From NCBI GenBank assembly GCA_929200485.1, contig CAKMZU010000025.1, positions 1-19,087 of the forward strand: DNA of 19,087 bases, in the 5' to 3' direction. Position numbers and translations under genes: made by a program. The notes below the pieces were generated by a model. The model searched no databases. It had not been told where the DNA came from and saw only the letters and a list, made by a program, of their open reading frames with translations. Below, piece after piece: positions 1-7,775 of this stretch (its first letter is position 1; every line of letters starts with the position of its first letter). This DNA is from an uncultured Gammaproteobacteria bacterium. GTDB taxonomy: Bacteria; Pseudomonadota; Gammaproteobacteria; Pseudomonadales; DT-91.

Positions 1-2084
1 GTTTTTAACTGCTTTTCGATTTCTCGTCCTGTCGTTTCTATTGAGGATAGATCAGGCCCTGAGATTTTTAATCCTAACGGGGTTTTGATGCCTGTGCTTA
101 GCATGTCAATTCGCCCTTTGATGGGCATAACCCAGGCGTTAGTTACGCTGGGTATGGTAACTTTTTGATTCAATTCAGCTTTTAATTTCTCAGGTGTTAA
201 TCCAACTCGCCATTCACTTTTGGGCTTTAATTGTACAAAACTTTCAATCATGGTCAGAGGTGCAATGTCAGTGGCAGTATCGGCTCGGCCAACTTTGCCA
301 AAAACATGATCGACTTCTGGCACTTGCTTGATACTGCGGTGCGCTTTTTGTAATACCTCGCGTGCCTTCTCAATGGAAATACCTGTAGCCGTTGTTGGCA
401 TATACATCCAGTCACCTTCATCCAACGGCGGCATGAATTCTTCATGTAATTCAGAGGCAGGTTTAAGGCTGATTAATAGCAGTAGAGCGAATGCTGTTAA
501 TGTTTTTTTTGGGTTTTTAAATACCCAGCCCAAGATCGATAGATATATCATTGCTGTTTTGGAACTTTTCTCTTTGGCAGGTTTAACTTTTCTTAAGAAA
601 AACCCCATAAGAACCGGTACCAAGGTGATTGATAACAAGGCTGCGGCCAACATGGCAGAGGTTTTAGTATGTGCTAAGGGTGTGAATAAACGACTTATTT
701 CCCCCTCTAATATAAAAACCGGTAAAAAACTCAGGGTAATAATCAGCAAGCTAAAAAAAACGGCTGGTCCAGTTTTCGTTGATGCCTCTTTAATGATTTG
801 CCAGTGAGGTTTAGTCCCTTGCTCTTTTTGTACTGAGCGATAAGCCTGTTCGACCATGACAATCGCACCATCGACCATGGTGCCAATGGCAATGGCGATA
901 CCACCTAGAGAGAGGATGTTGGCATTGATATCTTGAAAGCGCATTAAGCAAAAGGCTATCAAAATGCCAATGGGTAAAGATACGATGGCAACGAAAGCAG
1001 ATGAAAGGCTACCTAAAAATAATAAACAGACTAACCCAATAATGACCCATTCGAGGGTGAGGGTTTGCCATAAGTTATCGATCGCGCGGTTGATAAGTTT
1101 TGAGCGATCATAGATTTCAACAATCTCTACCCCTTTAGGTATTCGTTTTTTTAATTGCCCAAGCTTTTGTTTAACACTCTCAATCGTCTGGTTGGCATTT
1201 TCGCCATAGCGCATGACGATAATGCCACCGGTGGCTTCACCTTGACCATTGAGATCGGCTACCTGGCGCCTCAGTGCTGGTTCATACTGAATATCCGCGA
1301 CTTCGCTCAGTAAGAGTGGATTACCATTTGACAGAAGCGTCAATGAGATCGTCTCTAAATCTTCAGGTGTTTTAAGATAGCCGTCACTGAAAACGCGATA
1401 TTCTGCTTCACTCATTTCTATTACTGATGCGCCGACCGATTGATTGGCTGCTATAATCGCGGTTTTTACTTGCTGAACAGAAAGGTTATAGGCTCGGAGT
1501 TTTTGTGGATTTAATCGAACGGCAATTTCTTTCTCCATACCGCCTATCGTGGCAACTTCTGCAACCTCGGGTAATGACTGCAGCTCGAATTGAAGGAACC
1601 AATCCTGAAGTTCTCGCAGATCGGATAAATCATGTTTACCGGTTTTATCGATGAGTGCATAAATATACACCCAGCCTACACCTGTTGCATCTGGCCCGAG
1701 TGTCGGGGTCACGCCTTCAGGCAGTTTATCTGATGCTTGATTTAAGTATTCAAGGACACGTGACCTTGCCCAGTAAAGGTCAGTGTCATCATCAAACAAA
1801 ACATAAAGATAGCTGTCGCCGAATAATGAAAACCCGCGAACGGTTTTTGCCTTTGGTACAGACATTAACGCAGTGGTTAATGGGCGGGTTACCTGATCTT
1901 CAACAATTTGTGGTGGCTGGCCAGGGTAGGGAGCTTTAACAATCACCTGAACATCAGATAAATCGGGTATGGCATCTACGGGTGTTTGTTTAATCGAATA
2001 CACACCTAGCATGCTGATAGCCAAAGTAATAATCAACACAATATATCGGTGTTTGATAGAGGTCTTGATGAGTGAATGAATCAT
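1..2084 (-). CDS. cusA: CusA-like Cu(I)/Ag(I) RND efflux pump, N-terminal 694 residues (gene continues past left edge)
   Basis: Inner-membrane RND proton antiporter that exports Cu(I)/Ag(I) from periplasm or cytosol through a tripartite complex with CusB. I translated the minus strand from ATG 2084 and found it open to base 1 without a stop. The start follows a GGAGG at 2091-2095, six bases upstream. The first transmembrane helix is at about residues 10-32, and the porter domain begins with TPVDAIPDLSDVQV. The helix with the proton-relay aspartate, GTMVDGAIVMVE, has Asp405. The three methionines that bind metal in E. coli CusA appear to be kept: Met562 (WMYMPTT), Met612 (APLTMIES) and Met661 (RIDMLSTGIK). 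This favours the monovalent CusA/SilA branch over CzcA. The RBS overlaps the stop of the cusB-like gene, with only 12 bases between stop and start, so translational coupling is likely. The C-terminal third lies outside the window. Confidence 0.95.
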   Translation of the reverse strand, partial: MIHSLIKTSIKHRYIVLIITLAISMLGVYSIKQTPVDAIPDLSDVQVIVKAPYPGQPPQIVEDQVTRPLTTALMSVPKAKTVRGFSLFGDSYLYVLFDDDTDLYWARSRVLEYLNQASDKLPEGVTPTLGPDATGVGWVYIYALIDKTGKHDLSDLRELQDWFLQFELQSLPEVAEVATIGGMEKEIAVRLNPQKLRAYNLSVQQVKTAIIAANQSVGASVIEMSEAEYRVFSDGYLKTPEDLETISLTLLSNGNPLLLSEVADIQYEPALRRQVADLNGQGEATGGIIVMRYGENANQTIESVKQKLGQLKKRIPKGVEIVEIYDRSKLINRAIDNLWQTLTLEWVIIGLVCLLFLGSLSSAFVAIVSLPIGILIAFCLMRFQDINANILSLGGIAIAIGTMVDGAIVMVEQAYRSVQKEQGTKPHWQIIKEASTKTGPAVFFSLLIITLSFLPVFILEGEISRLFTPLAHTKTSAMLAAALLSITLVPVLMGFFLRKVKPAKEKSSKTAMIYLSILGWVFKNPKKTLTAFALLLLISLKPASELHEEFMPPLDEGDWMYMPTTATGISIEKAREVLQKAHRSIKQVPEVDHVFGKVGRADTATDIAPLTMIESFVQLKPKSEWRVGLTPEKLKAELNQKVTIPSVTNAWVMPIKGRIDMLSTGIKTPLGLKISGPDLSSIETTGREIEKQLK

Positions 2085-2096
2085 GCGCGTCCTCCG

Positions 2097-3377
2097 TTAG
2101 TGGTTGTGCAAATGATGATTGTGAGTCGAATGACGTCTATTTGAGTCAGATTCAGGGTCAATCTCTGAGCTTAATCGCTCAATGGCCGAATCGATATTCG
2201 CGGTGGTATCCAGCAAAAATTGAGAATGTGTAACGATTGTCTGGCCTTCAGATAACCCCTGAATCACTTGAGTTAAGCCATTAGCAGAGCGACCGGTGAT
2301 GATGGCTTGAGCCTTAAATAGCCCTTCACCTAATGCAAGGATGACTCGCTCTTTTTGTTCGGTTTTGATGACTGATTGAGTCGGGACAAGCAAGGTGTTA
2401 TTGAGCGGCTGGAGTTTTATGCTAATCATTGCCAGCATATTGGGTTTAAGTAAAAAACCCGTGTTTTTTAACCGTATTCTGGCTTTGATTCGATGATTTG
2501 AGAGTTGAGGATCAATAAAATCAATCACGCCTTTAAATGTTCGGTTAGGAATTGCTTCAATCGTCATTGAGACGGTTAACCCAGTTTTTATTTGATGAAC
2601 ATGACTTTCAAGAATGTCGGCCATGACCCAAATTTCATCCATTGAGACGGTAGAAAATAACGGTTTATCAGGGGTCACGTACATGCCTTCATTGATAGGC
2701 AGATCCAATAAAATCCCTGAGTACTCCGCTCGAGTGAGAATGTTTTGTTGGATTTTTCTTGTCGTTTTAAGCGCTTTGATAAAATCCGTTTGTACTTGGA
2801 AAGCACGCAGTCGACTCTCTGCTGCTATTATGAGTGGGATGTTTTTTTGGTTTAACGCCAGAATAAATTCTGCTTGTGCATTGACTAGCTCGGGTGAGTA
2901 GAGGGCATAAAGTGGCTGGCCCTTCTTTATCGTCTCCCCTTGGGTTTTTACATGGAGCTGTTTAATCCAGCCTGCGATTCTTGGATGGTGATGACGAACG
3001 CTGTCTTGATTCCATCGAGTATATCCAAAGGTTTTAATAGTGGTTTGAAGTTGCCCAAAAGCCACTGGGTGGGTTTTGACTCCAAAACTCATGAGTATAT
3101 CGTTTGATACCTTAATTGAGCCTTCCGTCTGAGCATCATCATAGACAGGGATTAAGTCCATGCCCATGGGTGATTTACCAGGCGCATCACGCCGATAATG
3201 ACTATCCATTGGAGCGACCCAATAGAGTGGCTCGCGTGGTTTTGCTGTATTGGCCTTTGCAATCGGTAGACTAGAAAAAAGGCTTTCCCAGTGGCTTTCC
3301 TCCCATCTACCAAGGATAAAACCCATAAACAGGCACAAGCCAAGCATAAGACTACGCTTAAGAAATTGCTGATTCAT
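2097..3377 (-). CDS. cusB: CusB-like periplasmic adaptor (membrane fusion protein) of copper/silver efflux system
   Basis: Periplasmic adaptor joining the RND pump to an outer-membrane channel; it also passes Cu(I)/Ag(I) to the pump. The 426 residues start with a hydrophobic N-terminal anchor or signal (about 8-24). A heavy-metal-binding domain follows at about 52-78 (YWVAPMDSHYRRDAPGKSPM, then GMDLIPVY). Its cysteines are replaced and methionines 57, 71 and 73 are kept, which is common in CusB-type adaptors. The barrel-sandwich/lipoyl hairpin lies near 128-240 (GWIKQLHVKTQGETIKKGQPLYAL, split here as GWIKQLHVKTQGE and KKGQPLYAL). Beta-barrel and membrane-proximal domains follow. The protein ends in a His-rich tail (RRHSTHNHHLHNH), which could be an extra metal-binding tail. 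It is followed at 12 bases by cusA and preceded at 66 bases by a Cys-rich small protein, all on the minus strand. The RBS before ATG 3377 is weak. Confidence 0.92.
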   Translation of the reverse strand: MNQQFLKRSLMLGLCLFMGFILGRWEESHWESLFSSLPIAKANTAKPREPLYWVAPMDSHYRRDAPGKSPMGMDLIPVYDDAQTEGSIKVSNDILMSFGVKTHPVAFGQLQTTIKTFGYTRWNQDSVRHHHPRIAGWIKQLHVKTQGETIKKGQPLYALYSPELVNAQAEFILALNQKNIPLIIAAESRLRAFQVQTDFIKALKTTRKIQQNILTRAEYSGILLDLPINEGMYVTPDKPLFSTVSMDEIWVMADILESHVHQIKTGLTVSMTIEAIPNRTFKGVIDFIDPQLSNHRIKARIRLKNTGFLLKPNMLAMISIKLQPLNNTLLVPTQSVIKTEQKERVILALGEGLFKAQAIITGRSANGLTQVIQGLSEGQTIVTHSQFLLDTTANIDSAIERLSSEIDPESDSNRRHSTHNHHLHNH

Positions 3378-3443
3378 TTTATTACACTCAAAATTGCCAC
3401 TTAATCTGCAGCGTGAAAATTTATGGTTTTTTTGGGATGAGTG

Positions 3444-3821
3444 TTAAACGATGGGTGGGCGAAAAAGATTATCGAGAGGCGATTGAAGTGCAACATCACT
3501 AATGGGTGTTGCTGGGCAATGTGTGGGAAATCTTAGTGTTGGCTCAGGTAACGATGGCAAAATTACGGATGTCATGTGCTGGCAGTCACAGCTGATGTCA
3601 TCGCAACAGAGGGTTTTCTCTTGTTCGGCATCTGCCACTTTCAGCACTTGAGAGGAATCAGTCATTGAATGACAAGGAGGAGAGGTATCAACCCGCTCGG
3701 AAGCTGCTTCTGTTTGTGGGTTGTTTTGCATGTCAGTCATCCACCCAAAAGCGGGTTGCCACAGTGTACTTGCAACAAACCAAATCAAGAACCAACGGAT
3801 GATGGACTTTTTCAAAAGCAT
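3444..3821 (-). CDS. small exported Cys-rich protein, probably metal-related (CopL/DUF2946-like in style)
   Basis: 125 residues with an N-terminal signal-like segment (KK, then IIRWFLIWFVASTLWQPAFG at about 7-26), so it is probably periplasmic. The mature part has a cysteine/histidine set that could hold a soft metal: PPCHSM near residue 50, LCCDDISCDCQHM near 71-83, and a further cysteine near 101. The C-terminus, LDNLFRPPIV, resembles the ends of small Cys-rich proteins found beside copper genes (CopL/DUF2946 type). That family link is from memory and is tentative. It is the first gene of the minus-strand group running into the cusB- and cusA-like genes, so a role in copper/silver binding or sensing in the periplasm is inferred from context. 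A TTGACA hexamer lies at 3850-3855 (minus) but has no convincing -10. No clear RBS precedes ATG 3821, so the start is the weakest part of the call. Confidence 0.7.
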   Translation of the reverse strand: MLLKKSIIRWFLIWFVASTLWQPAFGWMTDMQNNPQTEAASERVDTSPPCHSMTDSSQVLKVADAEQEKTLCCDDISCDCQHMTSVILPSLPEPTLRFPTHCPATPISDVALQSPLDNLFRPPIV

Positions 3822-3911
3822 TTATCTATTTTCGGTTTATAAAAGGTTTTGTCAATGACCCGAGTCTCAGCGTACAAGATTTGTTTGGTAAGTTTATCTG
3901 AAGCATCGCAG

Positions 3912-4943
3912 TTAAAAATTGATTGAGAAGTCAGCGGTTGCAGAACTCCCTTTCTTATCATCAGCAACAATATTTATAGAGGCGCGGGTTCTTTCTATAT
4001 TGACAGTCCCAGAAATTTCGGCTGTTACATCAGTATCTTCTGGACCCTTTTCATCTTCTAAAATCAAAAATGAAGCGGAATGCTCAATGGATTGAATATC
4101 CGTATAAAACAGACTGATAAAGGTGGGGAAAATTTTCGGTGCATCTGATCTCAAGGTGCTAATAAATAATTCATTACCGTCAGAGTCAACACCCTGCACA
4201 TCAAGTGTCGTGCTTGTTATTATCCTGTCCTCGCCATTAATGGTGAAATTGACGAGTTTTTTTTCATTGTATATATAGTAGTTCGTTGTTTTAGTAATAC
4301 TAAAGCAGTTGATTGAAAATTCGGATGGCACTGAAATCAACGATGTATTTTCAGCGGTTAATTCGCTTACATTAATGACTTCCTCGTCTTTGCTTTCAAA
4401 ACTTGAAGATGTGGTGATCTTTTCTGCTTTGATGTTTTCGTAGGATTCATATGAACCTTCAGTAAAATGATTGATGCCTGTTGCTGTCTGATCATTGATG
4501 AAATCGAATGTGAAGGTAACGTTATTACCAACGCCATTTAGCCTTGTGTCATTAATGCTATCCGATAACAGAGTAAATCCGGGATCATCCGGGTAACCAA
4601 AAATATCAAAGCTATCACAGGAGTCAAAAGCCAAGGTATTGCTATCAATCTTTTTTATGAGAACTAGCTTTTGTGCATTAAATTCAGTGCTTTTCTCTCC
4701 GGTTTCGGTTGATTCACCATTGCTTGTAAATAGCCAGACGCCAGTATATTTATCAAGATCAGATTGTTGGCCGTTTTCTTTGGTGTTAGCGCTATTGGCA
4801 TACTTTTTAGAGATTAGCGTGGTTTGTTCTGGTGTAGTGTCAGAATTTGCATTGTTTGCTTTTTCTCCTGTGGTGCAGTTGGCTAATTGTATCAGTGCTA
4901 ATATGAATAGCTTCTGACAGAGTACTAATTTTAATCTTTTCAT
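3912..4943 (-). CDS. putative lipoprotein of unknown function
   Basis: 343 residues. The N-terminus is Lys/Arg-rich and then hydrophobic (KLFILALIQLANC). Cys23 sits in a lipobox-like setting, though Asn at -1 is not the usual small residue. Thr at +2 predicts the outer membrane if it is lipidated. The rest is rich in Ser, Thr, Asn, Asp and Glu with alternating hydrophobics, such as NVTFTFDFINDQTATGINHF and TVNIERTRASINIVADDKKG, suggesting a mostly beta-strand surface or periplasmic domain. It ends in an aromatic residue (ADFSINF), seen in outer-membrane beta proteins, but it is too short on strands to call a barrel. I do not recognise a family. It is 90 bases downstream of the cus group start and on the same strand, but appears to be a separate unit. 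There is only a weak GGA-type RBS before ATG 4943. Confidence 0.75.
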   Translation of the reverse strand: MKRLKLVLCQKLFILALIQLANCTTGEKANNANSDTTPEQTTLISKKYANSANTKENGQQSDLDKYTGVWLFTSNGESTETGEKSTEFNAQKLVLIKKIDSNTLAFDSCDSFDIFGYPDDPGFTLLSDSINDTRLNGVGNNVTFTFDFINDQTATGINHFTEGSYESYENIKAEKITTSSSFESKDEEVINVSELTAENTSLISVPSEFSINCFSITKTTNYYIYNEKKLVNFTINGEDRIITSTTLDVQGVDSDGNELFISTLRSDAPKIFPTFISLFYTDIQSIEHSASFLILEDEKGPEDTDVTAEISGTVNIERTRASINIVADDKKGSSATADFSINF

Positions 4944-5062
4944 TGATGCTATGTTCCGTGAGCATTCAGATTAAAAATAGCCAATATCAATAGACAGGCA
5001 AATTGTTGAGTAAAAAAGGTTTATAAAAATTTTTATGTCGCAGGACATGTAAATTATTTTTT

Positions 5063-5412
5063 ATGATTGAGAGCAGTATGGGGCGTGTTGTATTTTTTAG
5101 GTTGATAAAGAATCAGAAATTAAGCAATATTTTAATTTAAAACCCAAATTTGTATATTATTTGCTTTCTCTATCTGATCAAAAATCTAACGCATATGTGG
5201 CATACAACCCCTCCTGTGAACGGTATTATCTGGATGGCACCGCAAAAAAAATTGTCCATGATGGTAATCTTAAAGAGTCATTGTTGGATGCGTTTAAGCG
5301 TTATAACTCGTATCTTCTTGCTATCGAAAAATACAAAGAAGATGGATCAATCAATGTGCTTGACAGTCAAAGAAAGGATAAACTTGCTGCAATATTGCAG
5401 CGGATGAACTAA
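5063..5412 (+). pseudogene. remnant or frameshifted hypothetical gene
   Basis: A coding-like frame runs from 5101 to the TAA at 5410-5412 (protein-like text such as NAYVAYNPSCERYYLDGTA and LLDAFKRYNSYLLAIEKYKE). It has no ATG or GTG start and no RBS; TTG 5161 is the only usual start. An ATG at 5063 opens a second frame (MIESSMGRVVFFRLIK) that reaches the same place. One extra base near the AAA at 5107-5109 would join the two into a 116-residue protein. So this looks like a gene broken by a single-base deletion, or one truncated at its 5' end. The product is small, charged and helical at its C-terminus, with no recognised family. The next gene on the same strand (5703-6310) shows the same kind of defect. 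Confidence 0.4.
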
Positions 5413-5702
5413 CAGCTAACCCAAGGAGTATAAGGTTGTTCCCCCCTGTTGACATAACAATGTCTTTTTCTTGGCAAAACAATCCTTATAAGCAAAATGG
5501 CTCCTATAGAAATAATGGCAGTTCCAGGAAAGTTAACTTAAATAGCGATATTGATTGCCATCTCGAAAATAATAATCAATGTCGGTAGAAATAAAAATTT
5601 TTGATATGCTGGTTCAACCCATTCAAATAGATAATTTTTTGAAAGCACTTCTTTGTCATTTTTGGTCTAAAAAGAGTGTTTTTCTTTAACCTTACCTGTT
5701 CA
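5413..5702 (+). other. gene-poor AT-rich interval with two doubtful mini-ORFs
   Basis: No supported gene is visible in this 290-base stretch. A 42-codon ORF (ATG 5460 to TAG 5586-5588, rich in Asn, Ser and Lys) and a 27-codon ORF (ATG 5605 to TAA 5686-5688) are present, but neither has an RBS at a workable distance. They may be debris of decayed genes between the two broken genes on either side. No terminator, repeat or RNA signature was seen. Confidence 0.35.
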
Positions 5703-6310
5703 ATGTTTAAATTTACTCTATTTTTTTCTCGATTAGTTGTTGCTACCCTGTTTTTTGCGATAATAAAAATGATGGGTTTTTAGACACGATTGTTGATCGG
5801 CTGGCCTCAAAATACTACCAAAAACTGTTTAATAACGAGTTCATTAAAATATACCCGATACTTATTCAGCATGCTTCAAAAGACGACCCTCCGACCATCC
5901 AGTCAATGCAATCTATCCTATGCATTTCTCGTAAAAAAAATGAGAGTGAAGAGGCAACACATCCTAAACTTTTATTGCTTAAACTTAGCGAGTCATTGGG
6001 CGCTTTTGACGGTTCTGTCATCAGTGAGGTGCAATTGCTTGGGCAGGAAAAAGCAATTACGTCCAATGAAGAAATAAAAAAGTTAACGCATACAGATTTT
6101 GAAAATTTATTGAGTGTCTTGTTTCTTGAGGCTTGCCAAGTAAATAAGGTTCTTAATGAAAATTCGCAGGAGATAGATGGTGTTCTTTTGCCGGCAGCCT
6201 TAATTGATATCCTGCAACATCCCAATGAAAATTTTCAACTTTTTACGCGTTCTGATATTTCTACTTCATTGAATCGGATCAGAGAGAAATTAGCGAGCCG
6301 TGGGATATGA
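5703..6310 (+). pseudogene. hypothetical lipoprotein gene interrupted by a one-base frameshift in a T run
   Basis: ATG 5703 opens a typical export signal (MFKFTLFFSRLVVATLFF) but hits a stop at 5781-5783. A second frame, open from 5711 to the TGA at 6308-6310, carries the body of the protein (DNKNDGFLDTIVDRLASKYY onward, then KLLLLKLSESLGAFDGSV and SLNRIREKLASRGI). The two frames meet at the run of six T at 5751-5756. With seven T the product would be a continuous 202-residue protein in which the signal is followed directly by a cysteine (ATLFFC, residue 19), as in a lipoprotein. This suggests a real lipoprotein gene that is broken, phase-variable or mis-sequenced here. ATG 5906 could start a short 134-residue form but has no RBS. 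The mature part is mainly helical, and no family is recognised. It converges on nrdB. Confidence 0.55.
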
Positions 6311-6356
6311 AAGAGAATGGCCTGCCTGCCTGTATTGTTTGTCAGGTTTACTGGCA

Positions 6357-6380
6357 ATAAAAAACCCGCACAAGGCGGGT
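6357..6380 (-). terminator. intrinsic terminator of nrdAB
   Basis: Read on the minus strand, the stem CCCGC/GCGGG (arms at 6375-6379 and 6365-6369, five-base loop) is followed by a run of six T (A run 6359-6364). It lies about 35-55 bases past the nrdB stop. Confidence 0.85.
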
Positions 6381-6412
6381 AAACTTACTTAGTATTACAC
6401 TGGAAGCAGGTT

Positions 6413-7681
6413 TTACCAGCTAAGGGCACCACCTGTCTGATATTCGATAACACGTGTTTCAAAGAAGTTCTTCTCTTTGCGCAGATCCATAATCTCACTC
6501 ATCCAGGGGAATGGATTAGAGACATTGCTAAACTGCTCAGGCAGACCGATTTGCGTTAAGCGGCGATTGGCGATGAACTTCAAATACTCTTCCATCATGT
6601 TCGAATTCATGCCTAAAATACCGCGTGGCATGCTTTCTTTAGCGAATTGAATTTCAAGCGCTGTACCTTCGAGAATCATTTGAGTGACTTCTTCCTGGAA
6701 TTCAGCCGTCCAAAGATTCGGGTTTTCCAATTTGATTTGATTGATGACATCAATACCAAAATTTAAGTGCATCGATTCATCGCGCAAAATATATTGGAAT
6801 TGTTCAGAAACCCCAGTCATTTTATTGCGTCGACCCATGGATAAAATTTGGCAGAAACCGCAGTAGAAGAAAATCCCCTCAGTGACAACATAAAATGCAA
6901 TCAGGTTTTTTAACAGAATACGATCAGTTTCTTCAGTGCCAGTGGTAAAGGTTGGATCAGATATTTCTTTGGTATGTTTTAGGCTCCAAGCCGCTTTTTG
7001 AGCAACAGATGGTACTTCGCGATACATGTTAAAGACTTCGCCTTCATCCATAGCTAGCGATTCCACACAATACTGATATGCATGAGTATGAATCGCTTCT
7101 TCAAAGGCTTGGCGCAAGATGTATTGGCGGCACTCAGGGTTGGTAATCACACGATAAATTGCAAGTACCAGGTTGTTTGCTACCAGTGAATCTGCTGTTG
7201 AGAAATAGCCAAGGCTTCTCATGACCAAACGACGCTCATCTTCAGTTAAGCCATCAGCACTTTTCCAAAGTGCAACGTCTGCCGTCATGTTGATTTCCTG
7301 CGGCATCCAGTGGTTAGCGCAGCCATCAAGATATTTTTGCCAGGCCCAGTCATATTTAAACGGGACTAACTGGTTTAAATCCGCTCGGCAGTTGATCATG
7401 GCTTTTTCATCAACCTGAACACGTTTGGCGCCCATTTCAAGTTCTTCTAAACCGGGTGCAACATCTAACTTCTTTAATGACGCTTGGGCTTTTTCCAACG
7501 CTGCATCTTCAGAGGCTTTAGAAGAAATGTCTGCGTTGTCTTTCAGCGCAGTTTCCACCGGCTTTACAACATTCGCTGCTTGAGGCTGTGCCGCTGATTT
7601 AGCCGGTGTTGCAGGCTGCTGCGGTGCTTTTTTTGGTGTTGATGGCTCTTGCGAATCATCATAGTCGTCCCAGCTCAGCAT
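6413..7681 (-). CDS. nrdB: class Ia ribonucleotide reductase, beta (radical-generating) subunit
   Basis: Small subunit of aerobic ribonucleotide reductase. A diiron-oxo site makes the tyrosyl radical that NrdA uses to reduce NDPs to dNDPs. The expected ligands can be read: Asp135 (MTADVALWK), Glu195 and His198 ([10 protein letters not shown]), Glu268 (VVTEGIFFY), and Glu302 with His305 (RDESMHLNF). The radical tyrosine is Tyr202, four residues after His198. The C-terminus YQTGGALSW is the tail that docks on NrdA. The 422 residues are longer than E. coli NrdB because of an Ala/Pro/Lys-rich N-terminal stretch (about 8-75). The same MLSWD start and long N-terminus are found in Pseudomonas-type NrdB, so this is normal for the branch. 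A GGAG lies about six bases before ATG 7681. It is the second gene of nrdAB, 94 bases after nrdA, and is closed by the terminator at 6357-6380. Confidence 0.98.
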   Translation of the reverse strand: MLSWDDYDDSQEPSTPKKAPQQPATPAKSAAQPQAANVVKPVETALKDNADISSKASEDAALEKAQASLKKLDVAPGLEELEMGAKRVQVDEKAMINCRADLNQLVPFKYDWAWQKYLDGCANHWMPQEINMTADVALWKSADGLTEDERRLVMRSLGYFSTADSLVANNLVLAIYRVITNPECRQYILRQAFEEAIHTHAYQYCVESLAMDEGEVFNMYREVPSVAQKAAWSLKHTKEISDPTFTTGTEETDRILLKNLIAFYVVTEGIFFYCGFCQILSMGRRNKMTGVSEQFQYILRDESMHLNFGIDVINQIKLENPNLWTAEFQEEVTQMILEGTALEIQFAKESMPRGILGMNSNMMEEYLKFIANRRLTQIGLPEQFSNVSNPFPWMSEIMDLRKEKNFFETRVIEYQTGGALSW

Positions 7682-7721
7682 GTTGTCTCCTTATTCGTTC
7701 GAGAGGGTTAATTGTTAGGAT

Positions 7722-7766
7722 TTAAGACAAACGTCTTTAACCACTTGTTCAGCCGCCGAGGCGGCT
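7722..7766 (-). other. two inverted repeats between nrdA and nrdB
   Basis: The 94-base gap between nrdA and nrdB holds AGCCGCC/GGCGGCT at 7751-7766 (a nearly perfect 16-base palindrome, stem of six closed by a CUCG-like loop on the minus strand) and AAGAC/GTCTT at 7724-7737 with a four-base loop. Neither is followed by a T run in the minus direction, so they are more likely mRNA-stabilising or processing hairpins than terminators. Confidence 0.55.
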
Positions 7767-7775
7767 AATGCCTTC

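Noticed and set aside
328..1939. Plus-strand ORFs inside the cusA region (328-807 and 1655-1939)
   Set aside because: They lie antisense to a continuous CusA reading frame with conserved motifs and have no recognisable product.
3827..3855. Promoter for the cus group from TTGACA at 3850-3855
   Set aside because: No acceptable -10 at 16-19 bases and no dyad of CueR or CusR type could be seen.
5023..5048. ATAAAAATTTTTAT palindrome and ATGTC/GACAT hairpin as a terminator or operator
   Set aside because: Very AT-rich and short stem; no gene end or promoter placement gives it a role.
5790..6225. ORFs 5790-6077 (plus) and 5866-6225 (minus) over the broken lipoprotein gene
   Set aside because: Composition is less protein-like than the 5711-6310 frame, which joins naturally to a signal sequence.
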